DNA from: Candidatus Poribacteria bacterium
Lineage (GTDB): Bacteria > Poribacteria > WGA-4E > WGA-3G
Direction: 5' to 3'
NCBI GenBank assembly: GCA_028820635.1
Contig: JAPPIG010000132.1
Location: forward strand, 1-64,000
DNA: 64,000 nucleotides
The position numbers and the translations under genes were made by a program. Shown piece after piece: positions 9,365 through 17,892 of the stretch (its first letter is position 1; each line of letters begins with the position of its first letter). The notes under the pieces were generated by a model. It did no database searches. It had not been told where the DNA came from and saw only the letters and a program-made list of their open reading frames with translations.

Positions 9365-9997
9365 TTATGGAGTTGCGCGCGGAGCCAGCTGATTCCAAAC
9401 ATCACCTAATTCTGCAACAACTTTGTAAACGGGATAAAGTGCCTCCCACATCGCTTTGCGAGCAGCGGTAGCAGCTTGTTCATCACCTTCGGCAACAGCA
9501 GTCTTGAGTTGATGTCCCATCTCCTCTTGAACTGCCGCACATTTACGAGCCAGTTCCGCAAGTTGTTGCGCCGCGTTTATTTGATGCGTAACCAGTTCCG
9601 ACACCGATACCTCCGTATCCGGTTCCACATCATAAGCACTTGCAGGTGCAAAATTGTGTGGTAATCGTTCGCCATCTTCTGTTCGTGGCGTATGTGTCGG
9701 GTGGATATGCGGCGTAACAGACAGATACATCGTCATCGGTTCGTCGCCGAGCACACGTACCTTATGCGGCTGGTCAACTAAAGCGACACACATCTGTCCA
9801 GGTCCCAACTCTTCCGTCTCACCGTCAATTTCAAATTCAACGCGTCCTTCTAAAATCAGGAAGATTTCATGTCCGAGGTCATGGCTATGTAGTTCGGCAC
9901 GCTGCCCAGGCTCCATCCTTAAGAAACGTGAGCGAATCTGCGGCGTTACCAGAACGTTTCGGACATCTGTGCGGTAGTCGTAAACTGGAAATCCCAT
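9365..9997 (-). CDS. Cupin-domain protein
   Basis: Small cytoplasmic protein of 210 residues. The cupin barrel occupies about residues 1-125. It shows the metal-site histidines in ELHSHDLGHEIFLILEG and the second motif VDQPHKVRVLGDEP. The C-terminal 80 residues form an alpha-helical tail of unknown role. The start at 9997 is set by GGAG seven bases upstream; a longer reading frame to 10075 has no ribosome-binding site. It is transcribed divergently from the histidine genes. Enzyme or binding function cannot be assigned from the sequence. Confidence 0.75.
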   Translation of the reverse strand: MGFPVYDYRTDVRNVLVTPQIRSRFLRMEPGQRAELHSHDLGHEIFLILEGRVEFEIDGETEELGPGQMCVALVDQPHKVRVLGDEPMTMYLSVTPHIHPTHTPRTEDGERLPHNFAPASAYDVEPDTEVSVSELVTHQINAAQQLAELARKCAAVQEEMGHQLKTAVAEGDEQAATAARKAMWEALYPVYKVVAELGDVWNQLAPRATP

Positions 9998-10105
9998 TAC
10001 GTTCTCCGAAATTGCTTTTAATTTTAGTTTCTCATTTTTCCAGAGAGATGTCAAGTTAAAAAGTAGAAACTTCAAGGTATTATGATGGTGAACAGATTAA
10101 AAAAT

Positions 10106-10135
10106 TTGACTTATACCCTTAGATTGAGGTATAAT
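10106..10135 (+). promoter_or_regulatory. Strong sigma70-type promoter of the his operon
   Basis: TTGACT at 10106-10111 and a perfect TATAAT at 10130-10135 are separated by 18 bases. Transcription would begin near 10142, about 20 bases before the leader peptide described next. Confidence 0.8.
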
Positions 10136-10161
10136 ATACCAGAAATTAAATTTATTCTAAG

Positions 10162-10209
10162 ATGTTAATGCTATTTTTTCGCACCCATCATCATTCAATC
10201 TATTCCTGA
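10162..10209 (+). CDS. hisL: His leader peptide (attenuator), MLMLFFRTHHHSIYS
   Basis: A 15-codon reading frame begins about 20 bases after the predicted transcription start and contains three consecutive CAT histidine codons at 10186-10194. It ends with TGA at 10207-10209. Ribosome stalling at these codons when His-tRNA is scarce would control folding of the downstream terminator, as in classical his attenuation. No strong ribosome-binding site is visible, which is the weak point. No protein function is expected beyond regulation. Confidence 0.7.
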   Translation: MLMLFFRTHHHSIYS

Positions 10210-10214
10210 GTAGG

Positions 10215-10302
10215 GCGGATTAGAATGGTGTGATGGTTATCCCATATATCATAGTGGACACGAAGCAAGGCGGTCTTGCTTGAACCCCAGTAAACTAACC
10301 GC
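10215..10302 (+). promoter_or_regulatory. Predicted antiterminator pairing of the his leader
   Basis: GCGG-a-TTAG at 10215-10223, just after the leader stop codon, can pair with CTAACCGC at 10295-10302, with one bulged A. This pairing would occupy the left arm of the terminator stem and prevent its formation when a ribosome is stalled on the His codons. A separate small hairpin, AAGCAAG/CTTGCTT, lies between the two at about 10263-10281. Confidence 0.6.
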
Positions 10303-10363
10303 TCTCCTCAATGCCGACTTTGTCGCGCGTTGAGATTAAGGTTATTTGTTTACGGGTTTTTTT
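10283..10363 (+). terminator. Attenuator terminator upstream of hisZ
   Basis: GTAAACTAACC (10290-10300) pairs with GGTTA-ttt-GTTTAC (10340-10353); CCC/GGG extends the stem. Seven T follow at 10357-10363. A second, perfect inner hairpin, CTCAATGC/GCGTTGAG with a GAC/GTC tip, occupies 10307-10334. This is a Rho-independent terminator placed inside the mRNA leader, 65 bases before the hisZ start. Confidence 0.75.
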
Positions 10364-10427
10364 GTTTATGGGACATCTTGTGAAAACGGATAGGGAATCC
10401 CTTCACATTTTATTAGGAGAAACGCCT

Positions 10428-11867
10428 ATGGAAAAGTTTACCAAACCCGCTGGAACGAACGATTTTCTACCTGAACAGATGGTTCAGCGAAACTTTGTAG
10501 AAAATATTGTTCGTGAAACTTATGAAAGTTACGGATATGCACAAATTCAGACGCCACTGTTTGAATCCTTTGCGCTGTTATCCGCACAATCCGGCGAAGA
10601 GATACGTCACAAAATGTTTACGTTTGTTGGCCCAGATCGGGTAGATTATGCCCTGAGACCTGAACTTACTGCACCTGTTTGTAGAATTATTGCGAATGGA
10701 GATTTACAACATATCTCTTATCCTTATAAACTTTACTACATCGGACAATGTGTGCGTCAGGAACCGAAAACCGATAATCCAGATGTCCGACGCGAATTCC
10801 GACAGGCAGGGGTAGAACTGATCGGTCCCGCATCGGCACTCGCAGATGCAGAGATTATTACAATTCCTGTACGAATTCTTGAGAAACTGAATATTTCACA
10901 AAAAAAATTAAAAATCGGTAATACTGGTGTTTTCCGCGAAATCTTCAAACAGATTGATCTCGATCCGAAGGATCACAGTGAAGTTATATTGGACATTGAT
11001 CATCTTTCTCGGCTACGTGTGGAAAGCCAGCTTTTGGACTTGGCAACGCTTCGCGATGAACTGAATCAGCTGCGGCGTTTGCAAGGACCTGATTATCAAG
11101 GTGAACACAAAATTGATATTGCGACAATTCAAGAATTAACGGAGAATAACGCCTCTGTGTGGACAGAGAAACTACCAATGATTGCTGAAGAAACTTATAA
11201 AGCAAGATGGCATCAATATTTTAATATCTCGGAAGAGATCGCACAGCGTTGTATTGATATTTCAAAGATTAGTGGTGATAAGGAGTCTGTCATGGAAACA
11301 TGGGAAACGTTACCAAACAATACCGCACAAGGAGTGCGCAACGAGATGCTGGCACTTTGCGAATGTTTGGAAAACTACGGTATTACTGACTTTGAAATTA
11401 ATTTAGGTATTACGCGCGGATTCGATTTTTATACCGGGACGGTTTTTCAGATTGAATTACCTGATAAGAATTTGTCTATCTGCGGTGGTGGAAGATACGA
11501 TAGGTTGATCGAAAACTTTGGTGGACCATCGGTTCCAGGGGCAGGGTTTGCATTCCAATTTGATGTGCTTATGGAGGCATTTTCTGAAACGCATAACGAA
11601 CCTGTTCAATCAAAAAAGGATTATTTTATTGCGACAACATCCATCGATCTTATCCCTGAAGCGCAACGTCTCGCTGAAACATTAAGAAGTTCTGGCAAAA
11701 CTGTGGAGATGGATTTGATGGAACACGACCTACAAGCACAACATAACTATGCTGCCGAAGCAAATTACGATTTTGTGATTAACTTAATCCCAGATCAACC
11801 GATGCAACGAATTGATTTGAAAACTAAAAACACAGAGGCAGTTACCCTCAAAGACCTTGATAAATGA
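10428..11867 (+). CDS. hisZ: ATP phosphoribosyltransferase regulatory subunit HisZ
   Basis: Histidyl-tRNA-synthetase-like protein of 479 residues. It keeps class II landmarks (LRPELTAPVCRI, RGFDFYTGTVFQ and CGGGRYD), but the motif-3 segment reads GFAFQFDVLME, so the ATP-binding arginine of true synthetases (GIERI) is missing. HisZ proteins of this kind lack aminoacylation and activate short-form HisG. hisG follows 55 bases downstream, and a second gene at 12706 carries the intact synthetase motifs, which supports this split of roles. The start at 10428 has AGGAGA upstream; an upstream in-frame ATG at 10311 lies inside the terminator and is not used. Confidence 0.85.
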   Translation: MEKFTKPAGTNDFLPEQMVQRNFVENIVRETYESYGYAQIQTPLFESFALLSAQSGEEIRHKMFTFVGPDRVDYALRPELTAPVCRIIANGDLQHISYPYKLYYIGQCVRQEPKTDNPDVRREFRQAGVELIGPASALADAEIITIPVRILEKLNISQKKLKIGNTGVFREIFKQIDLDPKDHSEVILDIDHLSRLRVESQLLDLATLRDELNQLRRLQGPDYQGEHKIDIATIQELTENNASVWTEKLPMIAEETYKARWHQYFNISEEIAQRCIDISKISGDKESVMETWETLPNNTAQGVRNEMLALCECLENYGITDFEINLGITRGFDFYTGTVFQIELPDKNLSICGGGRYDRLIENFGGPSVPGAGFAFQFDVLMEAFSETHNEPVQSKKDYFIATTSIDLIPEAQRLAETLRSSGKTVEMDLMEHDLQAQHNYAAEANYDFVINLIPDQPMQRIDLKTKNTEAVTLKDLDK

Positions 11868-11922
11868 TTATAAATGGATACGGAAGACTACGCCATACCT
11901 TATAGAATTGAGGAAACTAATT

Positions 11923-12693
11923 ATGCAAACAGGAAGGAATTTGAATCTACTTTTGCCGAAAGGCACAATACAGTCTGAAACGCTTGAAACTTTTCAGCGG
12001 GCAGGCTTCGAAATGAACGGTTACAAGTCTACTGACCGGTCCTATCGTGCTACTTTTCAGAATGATAGCGAATTTCAGATAAAGATTTCTCGTCCCCAAG
12101 AGATACCTGTTTATGTCGGGATGGATGATTTTTATGATTTGGGAATTACGGGACAAGATTGGTTGGAAGAAACCGACGCGGATGTTGAAGAAATTTTGCC
12201 GTTGGACTATGGGTATGTTAGTATTGTGCTCGCGGTTCGGGAAGAGAGAGAGGACATCAATACGTTCATGGATTTGGTGAATCTTGCGGATAGAAACATT
12301 CGCATCTCTACGGAATATCTCAACATAGCGGAAAAATACATTCTTGAAAAGACGGAAAACCGCATTGCACCAGCTATCTTAACCCCTTGGAAACGACTGA
12401 ACACGCTCGGCACTTACCAGTCGCCTATCACCCTTATGCTTTCTTTTGGTGCAACAGAAGGAAAACCACCCGAAGAAGCCGATGCTATCATTGATAATTG
12501 CAGTTCAGCGCGCACACTCAAGGCAAACCACCTTAAAATAATTGAAGTGCTGCGAGAATCTGAATCTACGTTGATCGCGAACCCGAAATCACTTAAGGAT
12601 CCATGGAAACGCGAAAAAATTGATGAACTGAAGCAGACCTTAGAGAAGGGATTGCGGAGACGGAGAAGTCAAGCACTTCCGGGACACATTTAA
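11923..12693 (+). CDS. hisG: ATP phosphoribosyltransferase, short form
   Basis: First enzyme of histidine biosynthesis, joining ATP and PRPP to give phosphoribosyl-ATP. The product is about 256 residues. It begins with LLLPKGTIQSETLETF, has DLGITGQDWLEE in the first lobe, and ends shortly after the ADAIIDNCSSARTLKANHL segment. The C-terminal PII-like regulatory domain of long-form HisG is absent, which fits dependence on HisZ. GAGGAA precedes ATG 11923. The PRPP-loop region is somewhat divergent from textbook members. Confidence 0.88.
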   Translation: MQTGRNLNLLLPKGTIQSETLETFQRAGFEMNGYKSTDRSYRATFQNDSEFQIKISRPQEIPVYVGMDDFYDLGITGQDWLEETDADVEEILPLDYGYVSIVLAVREEREDINTFMDLVNLADRNIRISTEYLNIAEKYILEKTENRIAPAILTPWKRLNTLGTYQSPITLMLSFGATEGKPPEEADAIIDNCSSARTLKANHLKIIEVLRESESTLIANPKSLKDPWKREKIDELKQTLEKGLRRRRSQALPGHI

Positions 12694-12705
12694 GGAGCAG
12701 AACTT

Positions 12706-14046
12706 ATGGCAACCTTTATTAAACCGCGCGTCCCTCGCGGTATGCGGGATATTTTACCTGAACAGATGATTCGTAGGCAATATGTTATAGATGTCATTCG
12801 TGACGTGTTTGAAGAATTTGGTTTTGAACCGTTACAAACCCCCGCGCTTGAATTATCTGAAGTGCTTACAGGTAAATATGGTCCGGATGCTGAAAAACTG
12901 ATTTATCAGGCAGGGCATACGGGTGGTAAGGAAGATATTTCGCTTCGCTACGACCTTTCTGTGCCGCTCTGCCGAGTCGTTGCGATGTATCCACAACTCC
13001 CGAAACCATTTAAACGGTATCAAATTGATCCTGTTTGGCGTGCAGAACGTCCACAAAAGGGTCGCTACCGTCAATTTTTTCAGTGCGATGCGGATACCGT
13101 CGGAAGCGAGAGTATGTTGGCTGACGCTGAAAACGTTAGTCTCATCTATCAAGTATTATCCCGCCTCGGTTTCAAACAATTTGAGATTAATATCAACGAT
13201 AGAAAACTGATTACTGGGATCGGGCAGTTTGCAGGCGTTCCGACTACACAACTTGGTGGACTTTATCGTTCTATTGATAAATTGGATAAGATTGGGTTAG
13301 AAGGTGTCACAGCAGAATTACGAGAAAATGAAATACCGGAAGATGTTATTGAAAAATTGCTTGCATTGTTACAGATTGAAGGCGATGCTACAACGGTACT
13401 TAATGACATGAATGAACAACTTGGTGATTTTGAGGTAGCTCGTGAAGGCATTGCTGAATTGAAAGAACTAATAGACTATCTCACCACGCTTGGCGTTCCT
13501 GAAAAATGTTATAAGGTGAACGTTGCTATGGTGCGCGGATTAGAATACTATACGGGACCGATTTATGAAACGGTTGTTGAAGAACCTAAAATCGGCAGTA
13601 TCACAGGTGGTGGTAGATACGACGAACTTATCGGAAGTTTTAGCAAACAGAGTTTTCCTGCAACAGGGACAAGTTTCGGCATTGAGCGGATTATTGATGT
13701 AATGGAAGAGTTTGATATGTTCCCTTCTACTGTCGGAAAAACGGTGACACAGGTATTGATGACCGTTTTTGATGATGAGTTGATGAAAGAGTCTTTAAAA
13801 TTAGCAATACAACTGCGTCAAGGAGGCATAAGAACAGAGGTCTATTTCCGACCGACTAAACTCAGCACACAGTTGAAATATGCCGATGCTAAAGGAATAT
13901 CTTACGCTGTCATTTTGGGATCAGATGAGCTGGCCGAAGGGAACGCTGCTGTGCGCGATTTAGCAACCAGAGAACAAGAAAATGTTCCGTTGGATAAAGT
14001 TGCAGAGCGGATTAGGCAGTTGATTGAAACGTCAGAAGCGAAGTAA
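12706..14046 (+). CDS. hisS: Histidyl-tRNA synthetase
   Basis: Charges tRNA-His with histidine. The 446-residue product has class II motif 2 (DPVWRAERPQKGRYRQFFQ), the histidine-specific VRGLEYYTGPIYE, motif 3 with its arginine (GTSFGIERI) and a complete C-terminal anticodon-binding domain (about 345-446). It follows hisG by 12 bases with AGGAG before the ATG, so it is co-transcribed with hisZG and probably under the same attenuator. The motif style resembles archaeal and eukaryotic-type synthetases more than the E. coli type. It converges with the next gene at a six-base gap with no terminator. Confidence 0.93.
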   Translation: MATFIKPRVPRGMRDILPEQMIRRQYVIDVIRDVFEEFGFEPLQTPALELSEVLTGKYGPDAEKLIYQAGHTGGKEDISLRYDLSVPLCRVVAMYPQLPKPFKRYQIDPVWRAERPQKGRYRQFFQCDADTVGSESMLADAENVSLIYQVLSRLGFKQFEININDRKLITGIGQFAGVPTTQLGGLYRSIDKLDKIGLEGVTAELRENEIPEDVIEKLLALLQIEGDATTVLNDMNEQLGDFEVAREGIAELKELIDYLTTLGVPEKCYKVNVAMVRGLEYYTGPIYETVVEEPKIGSITGGGRYDELIGSFSKQSFPATGTSFGIERIIDVMEEFDMFPSTVGKTVTQVLMTVFDDELMKESLKLAIQLRQGGIRTEVYFRPTKLSTQLKYADAKGISYAVILGSDELAEGNAAVRDLATREQENVPLDKVAERIRQLIETSEAK

Positions 14047-14052
14047 ATCATT

Positions 14053-15657
14053 CTAAACGGATGAAGGTTGCTCTTGTATCACAGGAATAACGTAACTTCG
14101 AATGGTAAAACCTTCCAATGTCTCTGTTTCTATGCAAGGTTCAGGTTTTTCGCGGTGATCGAAAACGATATAGTATCCTTCCACAGCCCCTTCTGATTTG
14201 AGATACGCAGCAAGTTGTCGTTTGCCAGACTGATAACGACGGTCGCTTTCCCAAATCTTCGTTTCAACGATATATTTCTGTGTGTTGTGGAGGATAAGTA
14301 GGTCTATCCTGCCTCGTCCGGTTTGTACTTCAAGATACATTGTCCCGCGCACGATTCGAACAAACTGGTCAAGATAAGCGTAGAGGAGGTATTGTCCAAC
14401 AAACTCTTTCGGAGTATCTGGCACATGTAGAATTTTGAATCCCGCACGTGCAATAAAATCCTGAAAGTTGTCCAGAAGCGCGGTCATTTCAATTTTACCA
14501 TCAGACGTGAGGTAATCAATGAAATCTGTGTCCGAATTTTCGGGAAAATAATCTCCTTCAAGTCCATTAAATAGAGGTTGGAATGCCTGAATAATGCAGT
14601 GCTGATAAATCGGATTGACAATCTCACACATACCAACGGTGCCTTTTGCAATAACACCATAAGTTGTGAGTTGATTCATAAGATCATTACGTTGGTTGTA
14701 CTGCATGCCTTTGTCATAAGAAACAATTTTCATGAGTAGGCGCTCAAAACGAGGGTCTCTACGGATATTCGTAAGTAAATGTCTAATATTAACGTTGTCT
14801 TCCCCAAGTAGTAATGTTAATCCGTTAGCAAAATGTGGCATTGTAATCGTTTCAGTTTTGGGAATATCCAATTCCTCAGTAAGAATTTGCGCGAATCGGT
14901 TCACAAGGAATGGTTGACCAGCAGTTTGTTTATGGAGTGCTTCAATAACTTCTGGTGAGAAGGGTTGTCCGGTTTCATCCGTATACTGTGTGAATAATTC
15001 TTGCACTTGTTCAAAAGTAAAGTTCGGCAAGTGAAACTCGTCTTGGATATTGAATGGAGAAACGGACCTGTCGTAGTTAAGTTGCGCGATGCTTTTGACC
15101 CCGATAATGCCGACACTATAAGGGCAACGCGTCTCATCGGACAAATAGATATTGCGAAGTGAATGCAGAAAATCGCTTAGAACCGCCTGGGGAATTCCAT
15201 CAAACTCATCTATAACCACAACGACTTTCTGGTCGTTATATTGATTATGCAAAGCACTTGAAAACTGTTGAAAGAAATCCATCATTGAAATGTGGTTTGT
15301 GATCTTAGCGTTTTCAAGAAATTGCGTCAGTATATTACAAGGGGCGTGTCCGCGTTTTTCAAAAACTTGTTCAATTTCTTTACGAACCCTTTTGCAGAAG
15401 TCTTCGTAAAAATCGGCGGGGAAGAGGTTTTTATACGTTTCAAAATTGAGTTGAATTGGAAAATAGATTGACGACTCAGTCGCAAATTTGTCAAGTGCCA
15501 TTCGAAAAAAGGTTGTCTTGCCAGTCTGACGTGGCGCAAAGAGAACGATATACCGCCCTTCTTTAACGCGTGTAAGAAAATCGGAAATTTCCTTACTTCG
15601 AGGAACGACATAGTGCTGATTTGGATAGACACGACCCTGAGTCCAAAAGCGTCTCAT
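14053..15657 (-). CDS. AAA-type ATPase with C-terminal PD-(D/E)XK nuclease-like domain
   Basis: A 534-residue protein. The N-terminal P-loop ATPase carries the Walker A motif APRQTGKTT (about 41-49) and Walker B VVVVIDEFDG (about 145-155). Winged-helix-like segments follow. The C-terminal 110 residues have GRIDLLILHNTQKYIVETKIW-type spacing of D and E-x-K, typical of the PDDEXK_9 nuclease fold. Proteins with this architecture are widespread in environmental bacteria and often linked to mobile or defence functions, but a role is not established. GAGG precedes the ATG. No partner gene is nearby. Confidence 0.78.
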   Translation of the reverse strand: MRRFWTQGRVYPNQHYVVPRSKEISDFLTRVKEGRYIVLFAPRQTGKTTFFRMALDKFATESSIYFPIQLNFETYKNLFPADFYEDFCKRVRKEIEQVFEKRGHAPCNILTQFLENAKITNHISMMDFFQQFSSALHNQYNDQKVVVVIDEFDGIPQAVLSDFLHSLRNIYLSDETRCPYSVGIIGVKSIAQLNYDRSVSPFNIQDEFHLPNFTFEQVQELFTQYTDETGQPFSPEVIEALHKQTAGQPFLVNRFAQILTEELDIPKTETITMPHFANGLTLLLGEDNVNIRHLLTNIRRDPRFERLLMKIVSYDKGMQYNQRNDLMNQLTTYGVIAKGTVGMCEIVNPIYQHCIIQAFQPLFNGLEGDYFPENSDTDFIDYLTSDGKIEMTALLDNFQDFIARAGFKILHVPDTPKEFVGQYLLYAYLDQFVRIVRGTMYLEVQTGRGRIDLLILHNTQKYIVETKIWESDRRYQSGKRQLAAYLKSEGAVEGYYIVFDHREKPEPCIETETLEGFTIRSYVIPVIQEQPSSV

Positions 15658-15758
15658 ATTTCGCCTCGTTTCGTAAAATACTCAATGGTTTATTGTATCA
15701 TATCATTTGTTGAAAATCTATAGTTTAATTTGGTGAATTGATATCAATGGAGAAAAAG

Positions 15759-16934
15759 ATGACAATATTTTACAAACGTTCACGTATCCTTTGGAGTATT
15801 TTTATACTCGGTGTGATCGTTCAGGTGGTGCAACTGACAATTGTTGGGTGTAGCCACACTTCGCCCTACTACCATCCGGACATTCCTGCCAGTGAGAAGC
15901 AAGATATTGTAACGGAAAATACGCTTCACTACCGCATCTTACTTCTGGGTGACGGTGGACAACCGAAACCGAATGAACCCGTTCTAAAAACACTCCAAGC
16001 ATGGGCACAAAAAATGCCTGAGAAAACCAGCATCGTTTTTTTAGGCGACAATATGTACCCCTACGGTATGACAGAAAAGAAGCGGCACGAGGCATCTACG
16101 AGACTCGATCCCCAAATAGAGGTTATTAAATCTACGCATGCACACGGTCTGTTTATTCCAGGTAACCACGATTGGGCAAGCGGGAAAGAAGGAGGGTATC
16201 GTGCGCTTCTTGCCCAAGAAAAATATATTAACGATGCGCTGTTCCACCCACCAAAATTCCTGCCGCAGAGCGGTTCTCCGGGGCCCGTGGTAGTAGAGTT
16301 TCCAGAATCAGCACCTGTTGTGCGAGTAATTGTACTTGATACGCAGTGGTGGTTGCATCAACACGAAAAACAACAAGAATCTCCAGAGATGATTATAGCA
16401 GAACTCAAAGCCTCACTGGATACTGAATTGCCTATCATTGTTCTTGGACACCACCCATTGCAAAGTTACGGAGTACACGGTGGTTTCTACGACTGGAAAG
16501 CACATCTCTTTCCACTCAGAATTGCAAAAAAATGGCTTTGGATTCCAGTCCCAATCGTCGGTTCTCTCTATCCATTGGCGCGTTGGCATGTTGTAAGATC
16601 TGATCAGGACCTCAACGGTGCACGTAATAAAAATATGGTGGCACAACTCAATGCCGCTTTTTCGATTGTAAAAAAGACACCTCTTTTAATATATGCTTCT
16701 GGACATGATCATTCTCTACAAGTTTTAAAAGGAGATGTTACGGATTACTTACTCGTGAGTGGACTTGCTTCCAGTGAAAAGGCAACAGAGGTTAGTCATG
16801 GGGATAATACACTGTTCGCCCATCAACACTCCGGGTTTATGGTGATTGATTTTCTTACAAATGGAAAGATACTTCTACGTATAGCTGAACCCGGCACTAA
16901 AGAAGTGTTGTTTCATCATTGGTTAAAAAGATAA
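15759..16934 (+). CDS. Calcineurin-like metallophosphoesterase, predicted lipoprotein
   Basis: A 391-residue product. Its N-terminal membrane segment ends in a lipobox (LTIVGC), so it is predicted to be a lipoprotein. The metallophosphoesterase motifs are GDGG, LGDNMYPYG, GNHDWA, a GHHPLQSYG segment and SGHDHSLQ, which supply the metal ligands of the two-metal centre. Substrate is unknown; related proteins act on phosphomonoesters or diesters outside the cytoplasm. GGAGA sits before ATG 15759, while alternative starts at TTG 15738 and ATG 15747 are less well placed. Confidence 0.82.
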   Translation: MTIFYKRSRILWSIFILGVIVQVVQLTIVGCSHTSPYYHPDIPASEKQDIVTENTLHYRILLLGDGGQPKPNEPVLKTLQAWAQKMPEKTSIVFLGDNMYPYGMTEKKRHEASTRLDPQIEVIKSTHAHGLFIPGNHDWASGKEGGYRALLAQEKYINDALFHPPKFLPQSGSPGPVVVEFPESAPVVRVIVLDTQWWLHQHEKQQESPEMIIAELKASLDTELPIIVLGHHPLQSYGVHGGFYDWKAHLFPLRIAKKWLWIPVPIVGSLYPLARWHVVRSDQDLNGARNKNMVAQLNAAFSIVKKTPLLIYASGHDHSLQVLKGDVTDYLLVSGLASSEKATEVSHGDNTLFAHQHSGFMVIDFLTNGKILLRIAEPGTKEVLFHHWLKR

Positions 16935-17066
16935 AATAACGTAGACTCCATTCCGGATGTTTTGTAGACAGTGAGAAGTAGAAATTTTGATAAACCTTTT
17001 AATCAAAGGATAGTCTTAAATAGTAACTTTAATGATGTATTGTAGAATACAGGTTGAGGAATAGGT

Positions 17067-17840
17067 ATGCTTACGCAAAAACAGAAGTTAGAATTCCATG
17101 AAAATGGATATATCACAGTCCCGGGTGTCGTGCCGAAGTTGATGGTAGATTCCGCCCGTAAAATGATTAACCATTCTATCGGTGCTGTAGGGATGCACGA
17201 AGGCGACTTGGAAAAGTTTCGGGCACAATCGTATTGCGACGAAATCCGAAACGCCCCGCAAATTGTGGATATTTTCCGAAAAACCCCTATCCATAACATT
17301 GCTGAATCGTTGTTAGGTGAAGGAAACGTGCAAGTCCCAGGTTCAGCACAGATAGCACTTAGGTTTCCAATGCCACTGGACCGTGATGCAAATGAACCTG
17401 GCGGACATTTAGATGGGTTAGGTAGTGGAACAAACGGAATGGCAAAAGGTATTTATCGACGCGGTTTTACTGCATTAGCAGTTGTTTATCTTGCAGACGT
17501 GCCAGAACCGTATAGTGGTAACTTCACGGTATGGCCAAAATCGCATAGTTTCTTCGCTGATTATTTCAAAAAGGAAGGACATGAGATTTTAGCAAATGGA
17601 ATGCCGCGCCCGGAACTTCCTGAAGGACCAACGCAGATCGTTGGAAAGGCAGGAGATGTTGTTTTGACACATCATCAGGTTGTTCATTCTGCAGCACCAA
17701 ATGCCTCTGCCGACATCCGTTACGCGGTGATTTTCCGTTTACGTCATGTTGATTGTGAGGAAAATGGTTACGATGGCTACACCGATATCTGGCGTGAATG
17801 GCCAGGCATACAAGCAGCGGTAGAAAACGGTAATGCCTAA
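17067..17840 (+). CDS. Phytanoyl-CoA dioxygenase (PhyH) family protein
   Basis: Predicted Fe(II)/2-oxoglutarate-dependent oxygenase of 257 residues. The iron ligands are visible as H-x-D in GGHLDGLG and the distal histidine in VVLTHHQVVHSAAPN. The last shared segment, RYAVIFRLRH, holds a basic residue likely to bind 2-oxoglutarate. GAGGA precedes the ATG. Two other family members lie at 20738-22414 on the opposite strand. Substrate cannot be predicted from sequence. Confidence 0.83.
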   Translation: MLTQKQKLEFHENGYITVPGVVPKLMVDSARKMINHSIGAVGMHEGDLEKFRAQSYCDEIRNAPQIVDIFRKTPIHNIAESLLGEGNVQVPGSAQIALRFPMPLDRDANEPGGHLDGLGSGTNGMAKGIYRRGFTALAVVYLADVPEPYSGNFTVWPKSHSFFADYFKKEGHEILANGMPRPELPEGPTQIVGKAGDVVLTHHQVVHSAAPNASADIRYAVIFRLRHVDCEENGYDGYTDIWREWPGIQAAVENGNA

Positions 17841-17856
17841 AAGAAGTGAAATTAAG

Positions 17857-17892
17857 AAACGGGTGATTCAATTGAATCACCCGTTTTGCTTT
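17857..17892. terminator. Bidirectional intrinsic terminator
   Basis: A perfect 15-base-pair palindrome, arms AAACGGGTGATTCAA and TTGAATCACCCGTTT, lies between two convergent genes and ends in T-rich sequence on each side. It should terminate both the PhyH gene and the LamG gene. Confidence 0.88.

Noticed and set aside
10142..10430. T-box riboswitch before hisZ
   Set aside because: I see no AGGGTGGNACCGCG-type T-box core; the His leader peptide and terminator explain the region better.
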